A stretch of 64,000 nt of DNA from Zygnema cylindricum (GCA_037447655.1 JBBHKE010000765.1:100039-164038); one strand, 5' to 3'. Positions 25,938 through 37,990 are shown, counted from the first letter of the stretch. A program made the numbers and translations. The notes: generated by a model from the sequence alone, not told the origin.

Positions 25938-26273
25938 CATAGTTCAAAAGTAGGCGTTTTTTTGGTAGGCCTTTTGGTCGGCGCCTTTATCGTAAGTTGT
26001 GTTTTGGGCTTTTCATGTGATCATCTTAGATCGCTACTTTGATCAGCGACCGTCCGATCGTTCGAATCTGACGGTGTAAACAAATGTTTTAGTCCGAATG
26101 TTTTAATTGGTCCAATATTTGGTCCGAATGTTTTAATTGGTCCAATATTTGGTCCGAATGTTTTAATTGGTCCGAATAGGTCCGAATACAATATGGGTCT
26201 TAAGGTCATATTGTATGTTTTGCATACAATAGGCATATTGTATGGGCCTACTTTCACCTAATTTTGAACTATG
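25938..26273. mobile_element. hAT-like MITE, family G copy 2
   Basis: A 336-bp element with ends CATAGTTCAAAAGTAGG and TTTTGAACTATG and a perfect 8-bp TSD GTCTAAAT at 25930-25937 and 26274-26281. The copy is longer than its sisters because an internal unit containing GGTCCGAATGTTTTAATT is repeated three times. Confidence 0.93.
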
Positions 26274-26281
26274 GTCTAAAT

Positions 26282-27770
26282 TGCAAATGTATAACCAACT
26301 CTATTAAGTGTTCAATGATAATATGTACCGTACACTTTTCTATCATGAAAAGCAGCCCAAAAATGCTACTTGCTCTATTGAAATCCGGGAAACAGGGAGG
26401 GTGTAACTTTCATCACACAGAAGACGACAAACGTTGTAACTGTAACCAAAAGGATTTCATAAAATGGATAATTCTATGTATATAGCATAAATTCGCTGCC
26501 AGATTCAGATCTATGCACAGTGAATTCTGTACATTTATTGTTTCTCACGGGGGAAAAGCGTCACAATACGTCAGTCTTAAGAAAGCCACTTGCAAATCGT
26601 TCACCTAAACAATCCCGCTGTTTATTAGGGTAACACTATTTCTAGTAGTCACAGAAGCGAGCCACGTGGAAGCTGGCGCTCCACCAAATATCTCTTAGCA
26701 GAACCATAATTTAGGACCCACTTTACAGGGTTCTAGAATATCGCACTTATTGTGGCGTGTTCTTAACTCAAGCGGACAGAAACTGCACAGAAAATCTGCA
26801 CATTTTGTATTTCTACATTTGTACGGCTGGTGATCGCCGTGAATTTTGTTACGTGGAGTCCCAGAATATAGTCCAAACCCGAAGGAAGCGAATCAGATCT
26901 TCCCATGGAGGTACCCCAGCCACGAATGGAGATTCGTAAGAAATCGACTGTACAGGAACATATAAGTAAATCCTGACCGTCAAAAAATGTGACTTAGGCG
27001 TTCACGATTACAAAGACAAAACCTGTCACTTGATGAAAAATGAAACCGAACAAAAATCAGCCTTCCGTACATGTACTTTAATCTTTAACGTTTTCTGGTT
27101 GGTCTGGAAATCTCCTAAGCTGAACCGCCAAAGTTCCTCCTCCAAGAAAGTAGCTCAAAATAAGTACTCCGCATTGACATTCCTTCTGTCTCGGTCCGGT
27201 CTCAAACTCTCAGCCAACCACATTGCAGATTCAGATCCGCTCATTGCTTTTCGTACCTCCACGTCAGCAGCACATACAACGGTGGAACAGACACTTCCAA
27301 ACGGCAGAAATCTTCCCTGCTCTCCTATTGGATCCACGTCTCCCTGGCTGGACATGCGCCATACAGGTATCGCGCGGTCAAATCTGGCGACCGTGAATCT
27401 GTCCGTTGACGACAAATCGCACGGCTTAGATCGTTCGACGTGGCTTTTTGAGCAGCCTCAGAATCTGCTCTTGTTTCTGGTGGCCCTGCATCTTGCCTGG
27501 TCTACAAGACTCCTTCATTTTTGGAAACCCTAATCTGCTCCTTTTAAAAAGGACCAACATACCTTTAAGATTCATTAGCTTTCCTCAAACCATCCAAACC
27601 TAATTCCCTACCTCTCTCTCTCTCTCCCTCTCTCTCTGTTATTAAAAGCTCCTGTCCGTTACTTCCTATTTATTGTACACCATAAATTGCTGAAATTCTG
27701 CGTTTTTTAACCTAAAAAAGCTTAATTTCTTCAATTCTTTGTTGGAAAACCCTAAAAAAATAGTAGAAAA
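26282..27770 (+). promoter_or_regulatory. Upstream region and 5' leader of PGR5
   Basis: There is no recognisable gene here. A more GC-balanced stretch (about 27050-27540) contains ORFs on both strands without family resemblance. A (CT)n tract at about 27613-27641 lies 130-160 bp before the PGR5 ATG, typical of a plant 5' leader. The core promoter cannot be pinned from sequence alone. Confidence 0.45.
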
Positions 27771-28721
27771 ATGGCAGCTATGACATCCATGTCCTTGACC
27801 GCCTCTCCCAAATCAGTTTCTTTCTGTTCCTTAAAAGGAGAGCAGCAGAGTCTCTCCCAAAGCGTATCTTTCACTGGATTCGGGCGGAAGGAACTGAATG
27901 CGGCAGTTTCCGTTGCTCGTAACAGAACTGCGTCACGGAGTCAAGTGAGGATGGGAAACAAGCATACAACTGGACCCTTTGCTCCCCTTGTCGTTATTAC
28001 TAGAAATATTATGGGAACAAAACCGTTTAATCAGTTCCGCGGAAAGGGAATCGCTCTTCACTCACAGGTACATTTTTTTTTTTTTTTTTTTTTTTTTTGT
28101 TATGTAATTCCTTTTTGGGTTTCGTTCTTTTTTGGGGTTTTTTTTTTCCTGGTGTTTTTGGGCTTTTTAAAATAAGTTTTTTAAATGTTCACCGGAATTT
28201 GTCCTTTGAAATCATATGCAAAAACTTGAAAAGATGGGTGTTTTTAGTTTCTACAGTTAGCTTAAACCAAATTTAATGTTTCTGGAAGAATCTGTCTACA
28301 CTTTCAAATAGTGTTTTAGTGACTCTTTTTGTCTCTAGCTGAAAAACTTAAGAAACTCAAACATTTTTCCTCTTAAAATTTAACCTGCTTTTATTTTTAG
28401 AGTTCCCTCATTCAATCCTAATTTTCCCCTCCTGTTAACCTTTTTAACCTTAATTTTTACTCTCACTTTTAAGCTATGTCCTTTTTTTTTGTTTGTTTTT
28501 TCCTATGTTCTCTCATCCTCCATCTAATTCACCCAACTAACCCTATTTTTTTTCTTTGTTTTGCTCTCTCCCTCTTTTCTTCTTTCTTTTTCCCCCTCGA
28601 TTTTTTTTTAAATCAGGTTATTACTGAATTTTGTAAATCTATCGGAGCAGATGCGAAACAGAGACAGGGACTTATCCGATTAGCAAAGAAAAATGGTGAA
28701 AAACTCGGGTTTTTGGCTTAA
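27771..28721 (+). CDS. PGR5: PGR5, proton gradient regulation 5 (chloroplast)
   Basis: Two exons, 27771-28067 and 28617-28721, are joined by a GT-AG, phase-0 intron of 549 bp whose ends are T-rich. The product is 133 residues, the length of Arabidopsis PGR5. A Ser-rich transit peptide covers about the first 60 residues. The mature part carries PFAPLVVITRN, GKGIALHSQ and FCKSIGADAKQRQGLIRLAK, ending in LGFLA; the Gly equivalent to the pgr5-1 lesion (Gly130) is present. PGR5 is a small stromal thylakoid-surface protein needed for antimycin-sensitive cyclic electron flow around photosystem I and for building the proton gradient. The PGRL-family gene lies divergently upstream. No lesion is seen. 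Confidence 0.97.
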
Positions 28722-30567
28722 TTTTTTCTTTTTCTCCCACTTATTCTTCATCGACTAAATATTTTTAAATTGATTAAATGGATTTTTAAAAGCCCCTTTT
28801 ATTCCATCCTTTTTGACACCAATTCTTGTGTAATAATTGATTAATTCCCCTTTTAGAGGTTTTCAGGAAGGAAGCTTGGAAAAAGGGGGTATTTTAGATC
28901 CATGAAAAGGACTTTTCTATAAAGGGGTACCTAGGCTCCTTTGTGCAAATGTTTCTCCAATTGGGAAGTACTGAGGTTTTGGGGTGTTTTTTTTTTTCCT
29001 GTATATTCACCTTTTTAAATAGTATCCAGGGAAAGGCGGAAATTAGTGTGGAAATTGGGGAGGTATAGGGAGATAGAAATGGGTATATATATAGTTGTGG
29101 ACCTACATTGTGTTTTAATTTTTCCAAAACTGGACTTAATGCACTGGCTTGTGATTGTTTTTTTTTTACTTTTTTATACTTCGTGTTTTTTTTTGTGTTT
29201 TGTATACTTTATGGCTTTTTTCTTGCTGGGGTCTCTTTTTTTTGTGCTTTTTTACCAAATCTGAAGCTTCCTGGTGGGCGACAGTTTTTGAAATGTGAAA
29301 TTTTATGTTCTTCTGCCATTCCATATGTTGCATTGAGAAAGTGGCGGCTTTTAGGTTTGATTTTCGAGAAGATTTTAGAAGTTTAATGGTGTCTAAAAAC
29401 CAATAGTGTGGAAAATTGTGAATTTTTAGCGACATACTTGCGACGTAGGTATTAAGTACCAGAAGAATTCGACTTATCCTATTCACTGTTTTTTATCTGG
29501 AAAAGCTATTTAAATTAAAAGTAACATTTACTTGTATCAACTTGAGGGGCTAGAGAGTTTGTTTCCTGAAAACTGAAGAGTTATTTAATCGGCTATTTTT
29601 GGAAGGGTTCACAATTTTTGTTGACAGAATTCAATAGTAAAAAGAAATTTTATGGAAATATCTATTTCAAAAGTTTATTTATTTTCGGACAGAAGCTTGA
29701 AAATTAATTTGGGAATAAGGTTAAGTTCACTGATTTTTTCTTTGATCCTTTCTGCATGGCATTTCTCTCACCTCTGTCTCGTTAGGGTTTCAAACATCTC
29801 CCCCTCCCTCTCCCTCTCCCTCCCTATCCGATTCGCTGCTGATTTTTTTGATATTCTATCTTATCCGTGTGTGTTTTGGGAAGAAGAAAGAGGTTTCCAA
29901 TCTTTGTCTTTTAGCAATGACTGGTAAGGTGAACACTACTTCTAGTGACAATGACTACTGAAAAACAGCAAATAGCCAAATACTACTGGCAGTCGAAACA
30001 GCTATGGAAAAACGTTTTAACGCTTTTTGGTATCAAAATTAACAGTTACCAAAAATATCAACACTTTTTTCAGTCGTCTGAAAATTAATGAAGCAAATGA
30101 GGGAGAGAGAACCTGAAACAATCCTCAAGGTGGTAAACATTCTGATAAATTTTGATGGTGTGATTATTGTTTTCAAAACGTTATATGTTGAGAACATGCG
30201 AAGAAAACAAAATAATTATGATAATTTGATTAATGCCTTAAATGAATTATTAAGTTGCATATAGACAAGTTATCATTTGCAAATATCACCAACTGTGAAA
30301 TTTTACACTGCATTAAATACCGTATCACGTTAAATCTTTGAGTATTTAACGATGGAATGGTCCATTAGATGTAGATGTAAAAAAGTTGTCTTGGTGTTGT
30401 ACTTTTTAATTTCCAATATTTTTTGAGTCTTCTTAAGACTGCATTAAGTAATCTCAATGATAAATTACAAAATTACATGGGAGCACAAAATGGAGGGTCA
30501 AAAACGAGCCTGAGAAATAGAAGGCATGGTGTTATCAAAATAAGAGGAAAGATAGTGCGGAAGGAAC
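28722..30567. other. Intergenic, 3' of PGR5
   Basis: This is the 3' flank of PGR5 with T-rich runs and short CT tracts (about 29805-29825). I see no gene, and the small ORFs are low-complexity Phe/Leu runs. The stretch appears largely free of the MITEs that crowd the rest of the window. Confidence 0.5.
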
Positions 30568-30787
30568 TACACTGTGAATCGTTATTAGTGTTAATAATTT
30601 TCTCGTCACTTACAACATCTTTTCACCGTACACGCTTTTTGGATTTTAGATCTGACGGCTGCGATTGAAAGCCAAGAATATCAGCTTCCGACTGGCGGTC
30701 TCAAACTGAAAATTGGACAAGTGTGTACGGAGAAAAGATGTTTTAATGACGAACAAATTATCAGCACTAATTGCGATACACGGTGTG
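30568..30787. mobile_element. TA-superfamily MITE (family B, copy 2)
   Basis: About 220 bp. The left end TACACTGTGAATCGTTATTA pairs with a right end GCGATACACGGTGTGA whose last bases have decayed. The inner inverted blocks ACATCTTTTCACCGTACACG and GTGTGTACGGAGAAAAGATG are present. Confidence 0.85.
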
Positions 30788-31017
30788 ACACACGACGGGC
30801 AGACCAACAAACACTGTTAAGAGGAACAACAAGCACAGAAACAATAACAAAGTTAGTGTGTCAAAAAGCAAAATTACCCGTCGAAATCTTATATTAGATG
30901 GAAATTTACAAAGAGACAACTCCTCAAATACTCCAAGCTTGGTGGAGTACCCTGCGGGAGTTCATCTCAATACGACATAATAAGTACGATCCGCACGCGT
31001 GAAAGCGAAACATTTGA

Positions 31018-31272
31018 TGAATCTTGCAACTTTTCGGCCATTTCGAGGTTCCGAAAGCGTCTATGTGACCCGTATTCTGCGCGCGACCGTATGCTTAGGG
31101 TTTATTTTACCGGGGTTTGTGTTTTTTCATATTAAAAAAAACAACCCAAAGGAAAGATAAACGACCGTAAGCATACGAGCCCTTTTCGCATACCCGATCG
31201 CGCGAGGTGCCGAGGGTGCCGAAGGGGTGCCGCGGGTCCCACACTTGTATGGAGGGTTGTTCGATACCCTTA
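31018..31272. repeat. Dispersed repeat H, copy 1
   Basis: The block from TGAATCTTGCAACTTTT to GTATGGAGGGTTGTTCGAT is found again at 42048-42280, with shared CCCGTATTCT and GCGCGACCGTATG motifs and GAGGTGCCGA units. Its full borders are unknown. The second copy is interrupted by a Tourist-like element. Confidence 0.7.
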
Positions 31273-31430
31273 AACTGAAAAAGTACAAAGTACATTGGCG
31301 TTCACGCTGCATTCTACAAAAGTGGACAGTTCACATTACAAAGTCTCGTCACTAAACTGTTGTAGTTTCACCGAACATATTGACGATCCGATACAGCAAT
31401 AGCAGAATTGAGGAGGATAAATTATTGCAC

Positions 31431-31648
31431 TACACCGCTAATCGTTAATAGTGTTGAAAAAAAAATCGCCACTCAAACATCTTTTCTCGGGGTACACTTG
31501 TCGAATTTTCAAACCGATGGTTTCTATTGGAAGGCAAGATTATCACCTTCCTATTGGCATTCTTCGATTGACAATTTATCAAGTGTGCACGACGAAAATA
31601 CATTTTAAGTGGCTAAAAACTTTAATGCTAACGACGATTAGCAGTGTG
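31431..31648. mobile_element. TA-superfamily MITE (family B, copy 3)
   Basis: The left end TACACCGCTAATCGTTAATA pairs with a decayed right end ACGACGATTAGCAGTGTG. The interior repeats the family B pattern: a CTTTTCTCGGGGTACACTTG block on the left and GTGTGCACGACGAAAATACA on the right. Confidence 0.8.
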
Positions 31649-32807
31649 CTTCTAAAGCCACATGTAAGCTTTATGATATAACAAATTAGAGAAAAACGTT
31701 GAGGACTACTAGAATAAAGGACAAACACTAACGAGATAAAGAGTTAAGGACATAAGGCTGACGATTACAGACAAAAGTGGGAGGTATGTTAGAGTCCCTC
31801 CTGTCAAAAACAGTCGACCACAAATACAAAAAACCTATTCAAGGGAACTCTCAAACTACGAAATATTTCGACCGCCGTGGAAATAAAGTCATCTCTAGCA
31901 TCCTTGTGTACATACGCACGCTCCTTCTTTCTACTAATGTCACGCGCGACCACTTCAACATCGCAAACCGCCTAACCAGCAACTATATCAGGTAGAAATC
32001 CAAAATTGTAATTTAAATATATATTTAATATATGTATCGATACCGAATAGCATCAGCGCACGTAAAATAGGTTCATCCAATGCGATACGCATCATTAAGT
32101 CTATTGTACTAAAATGATGCCACATCATCCCGTAAATATTTAGAGAAACACAATACCTTTTGCACTAGTAATTGTGTCGTAAAAGGAAACCACACTCAAG
32201 AGTATATATTTGGGGAAACGCTTTCGCAAACATTATTATCTCCTCGGTGCAAGCACTTACGAATAAGGCAAAATTTGAAAAAAAAATGGTACAACTGAAA
32301 GGATCTTATGATTCAGCGGAAGCATCAATAAAAATATTTTCACACGAGAGAGGACAGTCCATAAAAGCCAATATATTTAATGAACAATTTTCCCATAAAA
32401 CAGTGTGTATATATTTACCTCCCACTACTCTGCAGTATATAGTATACATCAGGCGTCACGTCACTACTTCAAACAATACACTAAGACAACATTATAGTGC
32501 ACATGAAATAAAACCAAACAAACAAATCAACACTAAACTACTTAGTACTAATGTACTACCGAAAGTACACTCAAAACCAAATAGCGACAAACCTAACACA
32601 CCAAACAATATCTGTACCTGGTCGTCGCGAAACCGAATCTACGCGACATCGGGAATCTTCAAAACAACCTAAGAAACACAATAAGACAAAAGACAAGACC
32701 ACATGCTTGACAACAAAAGACAAACAAAAACTATTTGGTCGCACGCCAGGCCGCGACGATCGATTACCATTTTGACGTTAACAATCCCCCTCTCAAAATA
32801 GTAATTA
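31649..32807. other. Flank of copia fragment, probable 3' LTR region
   Basis: On the minus strand a purine run (GAGAGGGGGA, about 32783-32792) is followed by TGTTAACGTCAAAATGG ending at 32782. This looks like a polypurine tract followed by the TG start of a 3' LTR. The far LTR end (expected CA) is not recognised, so the LTR length is unknown. No gene is seen; the ORFs here are not protein-like. Confidence 0.4.
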
Positions 32808-33753
32808 TTACACCAAGCCCAATTTAGGTCTTCCTCTCAAGAGTACTTCATGAGTCGCAGCTTTCGTCATCATATCCGCGGCTTCCTCCAACGTTGTAAC
32901 GTACAAAAATTCAACCTCCTTCGCAGCGACCAAATCACGTACAATGTGCCACTGAATCTTGATATGCTTTGTCCTTTTGTGAAATACAAGATTATTGACC
33001 AACGCCATCGAGCTCATACTGTCATAATTGATTTTCATGCATCCAAAAGAAATCTTTAATTCTCCCAGTAACTCCTTGATCCAGATTGACGCTTTAGATG
33101 TGTGACACGTTGCCATATACTCTGCTTCGGTTGAACTTAATGCGACAATTGGCTGAAGTCGCGAACTCCAAGAAATTGCCGCGCCACTAAAAACAAAAGC
33201 ATATCCAGACGTTGACTTTCCTGTGTCAAAATCTCCACCCCAATCTGCGTCACAATATCCCACGCACTCCAAAGATGTCCGTCCAGATCGAAATAACAAA
33301 CCAATCTCGACCGTCCCTGCAAGGTAGCGAAATATCCACTTCACAGCCTCCCAATGAATCTTTTTAAGAGCCTGACAAAATCGGCTCACGACAAAAACCG
33401 CAACAAAAATATTCGGTCGCGTGGCCACACTTAAATACATTAAACTTCCAACGGCATCACGATAGGGCACGTGGACAGTTTCCTCCTCCTCAAATTTGCG
33501 ATATTGTAGTTTGGAATCTAGTGGTGTCAAGACCGGCTTAGAATCCAGCATAACAAATTTTGTCAGTACTTCTCTACAATATTGAGTTTGCGATAATTTA
33601 ATATCCCCATTATCGTACCTTAAAACATCCACTCGAAGAATATATCGTACTTCCCCCAAATCTGTGACTTTAAAATGTAGTCGCGGGTACTCCTTCAATT
33701 GAGCGATTCGAGTCAACTTGTCACCTATCATCAAAAAATCATCCACATACACA
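32808..33753 (-). mobile_element. Ty1/copia pol fragment (reverse transcriptase end + RNase H)
   Basis: A minus-strand ORF starts at the N gap with the reverse transcriptase catalytic motif YVDD and runs through the copia connection region (GSLMYLS, ATRPNI, WRF-type RYLAGT) into RNase H (DADWGGD, STSGY, SSTEAEYMA, KHIKI). It ends in a C-terminus of copia type. No stop codon interrupts the roughly 315 codons. Gag, protease, integrase and most of the reverse transcriptase are missing because sequence beyond the gap is unrelated. It copied itself through RNA in an intact relative; this fragment cannot. Confidence 0.93.
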
Positions 33754-33763
33754 NNNNNNNNNN
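33754..33763. other. Assembly gap (10 N)
   Basis: Ten undetermined bases lie inside the copia reverse transcriptase. The right side does not continue the ORF, so either a larger piece is missing or the join is wrong. Confidence 0.99.
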
Positions 33764-33808
33764 ATATTGGAACTGTTAAAGTACTATGCACTGCATCCTA
33801 GTATTAAT

Positions 33809-33935
33809 ATTTTGGTGACATTTTTGTCAAACATATGAAGCTTCAAAGGCGTACGCTCTAATTATGATCCTACGTCACGTATCATGAAATTGTCAAGGTT
33901 ATATGTAATCTTCATGAAATCGTCATGGAACTATG
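33809..33935. repeat. 127-bp exact direct repeat, copy 1
   Basis: From ATTTTGGTGACATTTTTGTC to TCATGGAACTATG, identical base for base to 34456-34582, 647 bp downstream. The flanks differ on both sides. The first copy begins 45 bp after the N gap. Confidence 0.95.
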
Positions 33936-34021
33936 TAGTGTGAAAATACTATAACAGACACACGGTAGTGTTGCCATCGCCTAGTTAAATTGAATTAATA
34001 TAAACTTTAATCACAGTACAA

Positions 34022-34244
34022 TACATCAAGAATCGCTATTAATGTTAATAAAATTGTCGCCACTTAAAAATATATTTTCTCTATACACACTTGTCCGGTT
34101 GTCACTTTAAGACCACCAATCGGGAGGTGGAAATCTTGGATTTCAATCGCAACCATCACATCCATAATCCGACAAGCATGTACGAAGAAAAGATGTTTTA
34201 ACAGGCAAAAAAATAAAATAACACCAATAGCGATACACGTTGTA
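34022..34244. mobile_element. TA-superfamily MITE (family B, copy 4)
   Basis: The left end TACATCAAGAATCGCTATTA pairs with the right end CCAATAGCGATACACGTTGTA. The inner blocks TATTTTCTCTATACACACTT and CATGTACGAAGAAAAGATGT show the family B fold. It lies between the two copies of the 127-bp direct repeat. Confidence 0.85.
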
Positions 34245-34455
34245 CTGTAGTTAAGGTTTGACCTCTATGATCGTTGATACGTTTATTTTTCCAAGGGATA
34301 TGAACTATATGGTAAATCTAGAGGATAAGTATGTCATTTTTTTTACAATTGAAATCCCATTCTTTTTCCTTTTAGCAGCTGTCATTGATTCTCGTACGGC
34401 CAACCATTAAACTCCAAAGAACAAAAACAACGTTGAAATTCCATATAAAACAAAA

Positions 34456-34582
34456 ATTTTGGTGACATTTTTGTCAAACATATGAAGCTTCAAAGGCGTA
34501 CGCTCTAATTATGATCCTACGTCACGTATCATGAAATTGTCAAGGTTATATGTAATCTTCATGAAATCGTCATGGAACTATG
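34456..34582. repeat. 127-bp exact direct repeat, copy 2
   Basis: Identical to 33809-33935. It lies about 100 bp before the tRNA-Ser gene. No long terminal repeat structure or target duplication is evident around the pair. Confidence 0.95.
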
Positions 34583-34685
34583 GCACACCACCATCGTTGT
34601 ATCGAGCGCATCGAAAGATAAAGCCATGCACACCCCCAAAGTATGACGGTCATGCCTTGATTGTATTCAAGGCAAAAATTCGTAT

Positions 34686-34767
34686 CGTGTTCGGCAGGAT
34701 TCGAACCTGCGCGGGCGAAGCCCACAAGATTTCTAGTCTTGCTCGATAACCACTCCGACACGAACAC
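34686..34767 (-). tRNA. tRNA-Ser(AGA)
   Basis: An 82-nt minus-strand gene. The acceptor strands GTGTTCG and CGAACAC pair perfectly, with discriminator G. The anticodon loop CTAGAAA gives anticodon AGA. A long variable arm follows (GTGGGCTTCGCCCGC), which is typical of serine tRNAs. The T arm is GCAGG-TTCGAAT-CCTGC, with the internal B-box element GGTTCGAATCC. CCA is not encoded, as expected for a nuclear gene. It should decode UCU and, through inosine, UCC. Confidence 0.97.
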
Positions 34768-35142
34768 TTGTTGCCAAGATAGGACAACAGTTTAAATAAA
34801 AAATATAAATTTATTTATTATTTAAGTTAATATATAATTTTACATTATAATCCGAATCGAAATTTAAATTTTACATTCACCGAGTGGGAGAGATTTTAGA
34901 TTCCCGATACACCAAGGCGGCTGCACACGTACCAAAAACATCACAAATAGCTCGTGCGAAACCCGTTGTCAGTACAGTAATGTGCACGCTTTCACACGTG
35001 CTGACATTTTTTCACTTGTACGACGCACGCGTGAAATGCTATTGTGACCTAGAGCCGTCTGTTTGGCAGTCGTATGCGGTATTGGGCAAATGGCAGTGAC
35101 TAACAAAATTGAAATGGTCCAGTTTTTTGCTTGAATTTGTAC

Positions 35143-35307
35143 TACACTATATAAAAAAATTCCAAATTAGTGTTTTCGACGCTAATTAAACCATACCTAT
35201 ATTAATGCCATGGTAAAATTACTATTATTAATCAAATTTTAGGTTCGAGGGTCAAATTTTAGGTCGTGGATATAATGTTACTAACACTATTAGCGATTCA
35301 CTGTGTA
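35143..35307. mobile_element. TA-superfamily MITE remnant
   Basis: The right end CACTATTAGCGATTCACTGTGTA is a clear family end. The left end begins TACACTAT but then diverges, so it is decayed or truncated. Flanks 34768-35142 and 35308-36334 show no gene. Confidence 0.45.
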
Positions 35308-36334
35308 CCTCTAGAGTGGGTGTGCAGATTTCGACCGAAGTATTGGTTTCGATTTAAATTGATAAAACGACAATGTTTCCGCCAGTAACCGCTGGACGAA
35401 GCTACAGTACAGTACTGTGCCGTTATACTGTGCTGTCTTGTAGCTCTTTTGACGCGTGCGAATCGACAGCCCTCGTGAAATCTATTGTCTTCGATCCATG
35501 TGACTTTAACGTTTTTCTCTTATTTTATGCGACATGTGACAGCTACAAGACGATTGGCTGACGTCCGATTCGTGGTCAATTCAGTCAAAGCTGAAAAAGT
35601 GCGGAAACGTTTGGAATCTCTGTGCAGTTTCCGCGTAGGGGTATCTTCTTCGTACGGATGTTATGTACTTCACATGGAGGTGATTTTGCATGAAATTTAA
35701 AATTGTCTTTTTATAGAACATGCGACCAAGGCACCAAGCCTTTCAAATTCAAATGACACATGTTTTTGTTTTGTTTATCTAAAACGGGCCGATCATATCT
35801 CAGATTCGTATTTTATGAGCTGTCCAGATGTGTAAAATCCAAAAAATGAAATCACGGATTACAGTACAGCTCCATTTTTCCTGTGACAGTGTGACATCTA
35901 CACACTCCTAAAAAAAAAACTACATGGTCAAATACTTCAAATTTAACTTATTTAAGCTTTAGGTTCTTTCGTGTAGAAACGCAAGCATAAATTTCAAAAA
36001 TTATATTTTATTCCCCAAAATACCGTGCGTTTGTCAACGAGAATCGCATTTTTCTGACGATCGTACGACCAAATGAGTTCTTGAACCAGCATCTCTGGAC
36101 TTTGGAAAACAAAAGAAAGAAGCTTTATTTCAAAAAGTGCGATGGAAAAAACCATCAAAGGACAAAGGGTTTCAAAAAAGGGGAAAAAAAAAACGCTTAG
36201 TGCTAAAAAATAGCCAAAGGAAACTAAGGAAAAGAAAACATGTGAAAACATCAAATCAAACTAGAAAAACTGCCAAAAACAAACAAATTTACTAAAGATG
36301 ACACTATACAAGTTGACTACACAACCCTAACCAA

Positions 36335-37195
36335 CTAAACCCCACACCCCCGAAGATCGTGGATGTGGATTGGATCTCGTGGTGGAAGATCTGGGAGGCC
36401 GCGCCTGTCATCCGCCACCGTGCTCCGCCGTAGAAGGGCCGCAGCTTGCGCTCGTTGAAGAGCTACTGATACCCGTTGACGGTAAAAAGCAACAAGAAGG
36501 CTCGGGGGAGGGCTCCCGGAGCCCCGGAAATCAAATGTCTTCTTTGCACAGTTACGAAGGAAATCATCAAAAGACTTGTCCAAAGTACCAAAAATTTCTG
36601 CAGCAAATGGCACAAAATGGTCCGCCGGGTCTCGGTGAGCGTAATCCTTTTCCTTAGAAGTTGCTGCGTCCCGAGCCGCCACGCCTGTATGCACCGCCGC
36701 GCGAGAAGAAACGTGGGTCCCAGTCGGATCCGTGAGTACGACATCACCCAAAGTCCTCCCAGCCCCATGGAGGAAAACCAAGTCAACCCGAGGACTTCGA
36801 AGGCCGTTAGACTGGGAGCGAGGAGGTAGAACATGAGAAACTTCGCGCCTCATGGTGTAACCTGCTTCAGTGCCAATTGCAGCAATTGAGTCGCGAACCA
36901 AATCATGCGCAACAGTACGTTCACCGCCCCTGGAGCAACGTAGTAGATGAATCCCGTCTGGGTCGATAGGGTGACTACAAACACAATGGGGTCGCCCAAG
37001 AAGAGCAGGGTGAGGCAAACCCAAGCGTAGACGTAGGGCAGATGTGAACTGATCCGAAGTCAAACGAAGTGTTGAAAAAACCGGCGTGGCTTGCAACCAC
37101 GCACCAGCCCCTGGTCCAGAACACGAACGCAGTCGAGCCCGCGATTGAGCAGAAGTTAGCGCGTTCAAAAGGTTATGGAATTCAGCGACTGCCAA
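36335..37195 (-). mobile_element. Retroelement-type ORF, C-terminal region (copy 1)
   Basis: An open 286-codon minus-strand ORF; similarity to copy 2 extends in frame to about 37310. It contains GAGAWLQATP, RLRLGLP and a Cys/His motif (CVCSHP..GIHLLRCSRGG), then HDLVRD, SPRVDLVF and GDVVLTDPTG. The Cys-Cys-His-Cys cluster followed by conserved Asp residues resembles the region after the reverse transcriptase in some non-LTR retroelements, where an endonuclease-like fold occurs. No reverse transcriptase is found beside it. Composition is more GC-rich than the flanks. Assignment to a clade is inference; the copy number of two here supports a mobile origin. Confidence 0.55.
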
Positions 37196-37990
37196 TTGCT
37201 CAGTTATGCGCTGTTGGAGATGGAAGTTGTTGTCCGAAATAAGAGTTGGAAAAGGTGGAACCTGGTTTCGTGCATTAGGCGGGAGCAGTGCACGCGCAGA
37301 GAGAAGGGTCTCATGAAAAGGAAAAAGCTAGAGGTACCAAACGTACGGATTTTCACTTTTTTACGAAAATGCGTTATTTTTTTATGATTTTGAAGTTTTC
37401 GTTAAATTCGTATACTTTTCGTGTACGGACATAATGTACGGACAAAACGTACGAAATTAACAGAAAAAGATTGAAAGTACACTGTAAATCGCTATTAAAG
37501 TTAAGAAAACGATACACATTCCCATGTTTTTAGGTTAGCCGCAAAAGTCTGTGTTCACATATTCGATGCCTGAATATGTAAGAACAGGTTATCGCTATTT
37601 TCCTTCGTCTTTATGACTTGGAATCAAATCTGCGTACAATTTTCTGTGCGACGCACTCAATTTCCACTAACGACGCTTTCATCTTACACTTATTTTGTAC
37701 GTCTGTACAGAATAATTAAAAGCTTTTGTACGAAATGACACACTACGTACGCTACACTATTTAAAAACAAACATACTCGGCCGTTTTTCGAAATTAGTAA
37801 CTAACGATGTTTAAACAGTACAGTACCAATATCTAGGTTCGCTATTCTATGCGACGCACTCAATATCCACTGTCGACGCTTTCATCTGACACTTATATTG
37901 TACGTCTGTACAAAATAATAACAAGCTTTAGTACGGACTGACATATTACGTACGCTACACTATTTAAAAAAAATCGAAATTAGTAACTAA

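Noticed and set aside
27030-27533. 167-residue ORF upstream of PGR5
   Set aside because: No recognisable family, ORFs of similar length exist on the other strand, and it lies in the PGR5 upstream region; kept only as part of the flank description.
33809-34582. 127-bp repeats as LTRs of a small retrotransposon
   Set aside because: No TG..CA ends, no primer site, no polypurine tract and no target duplication beside them.
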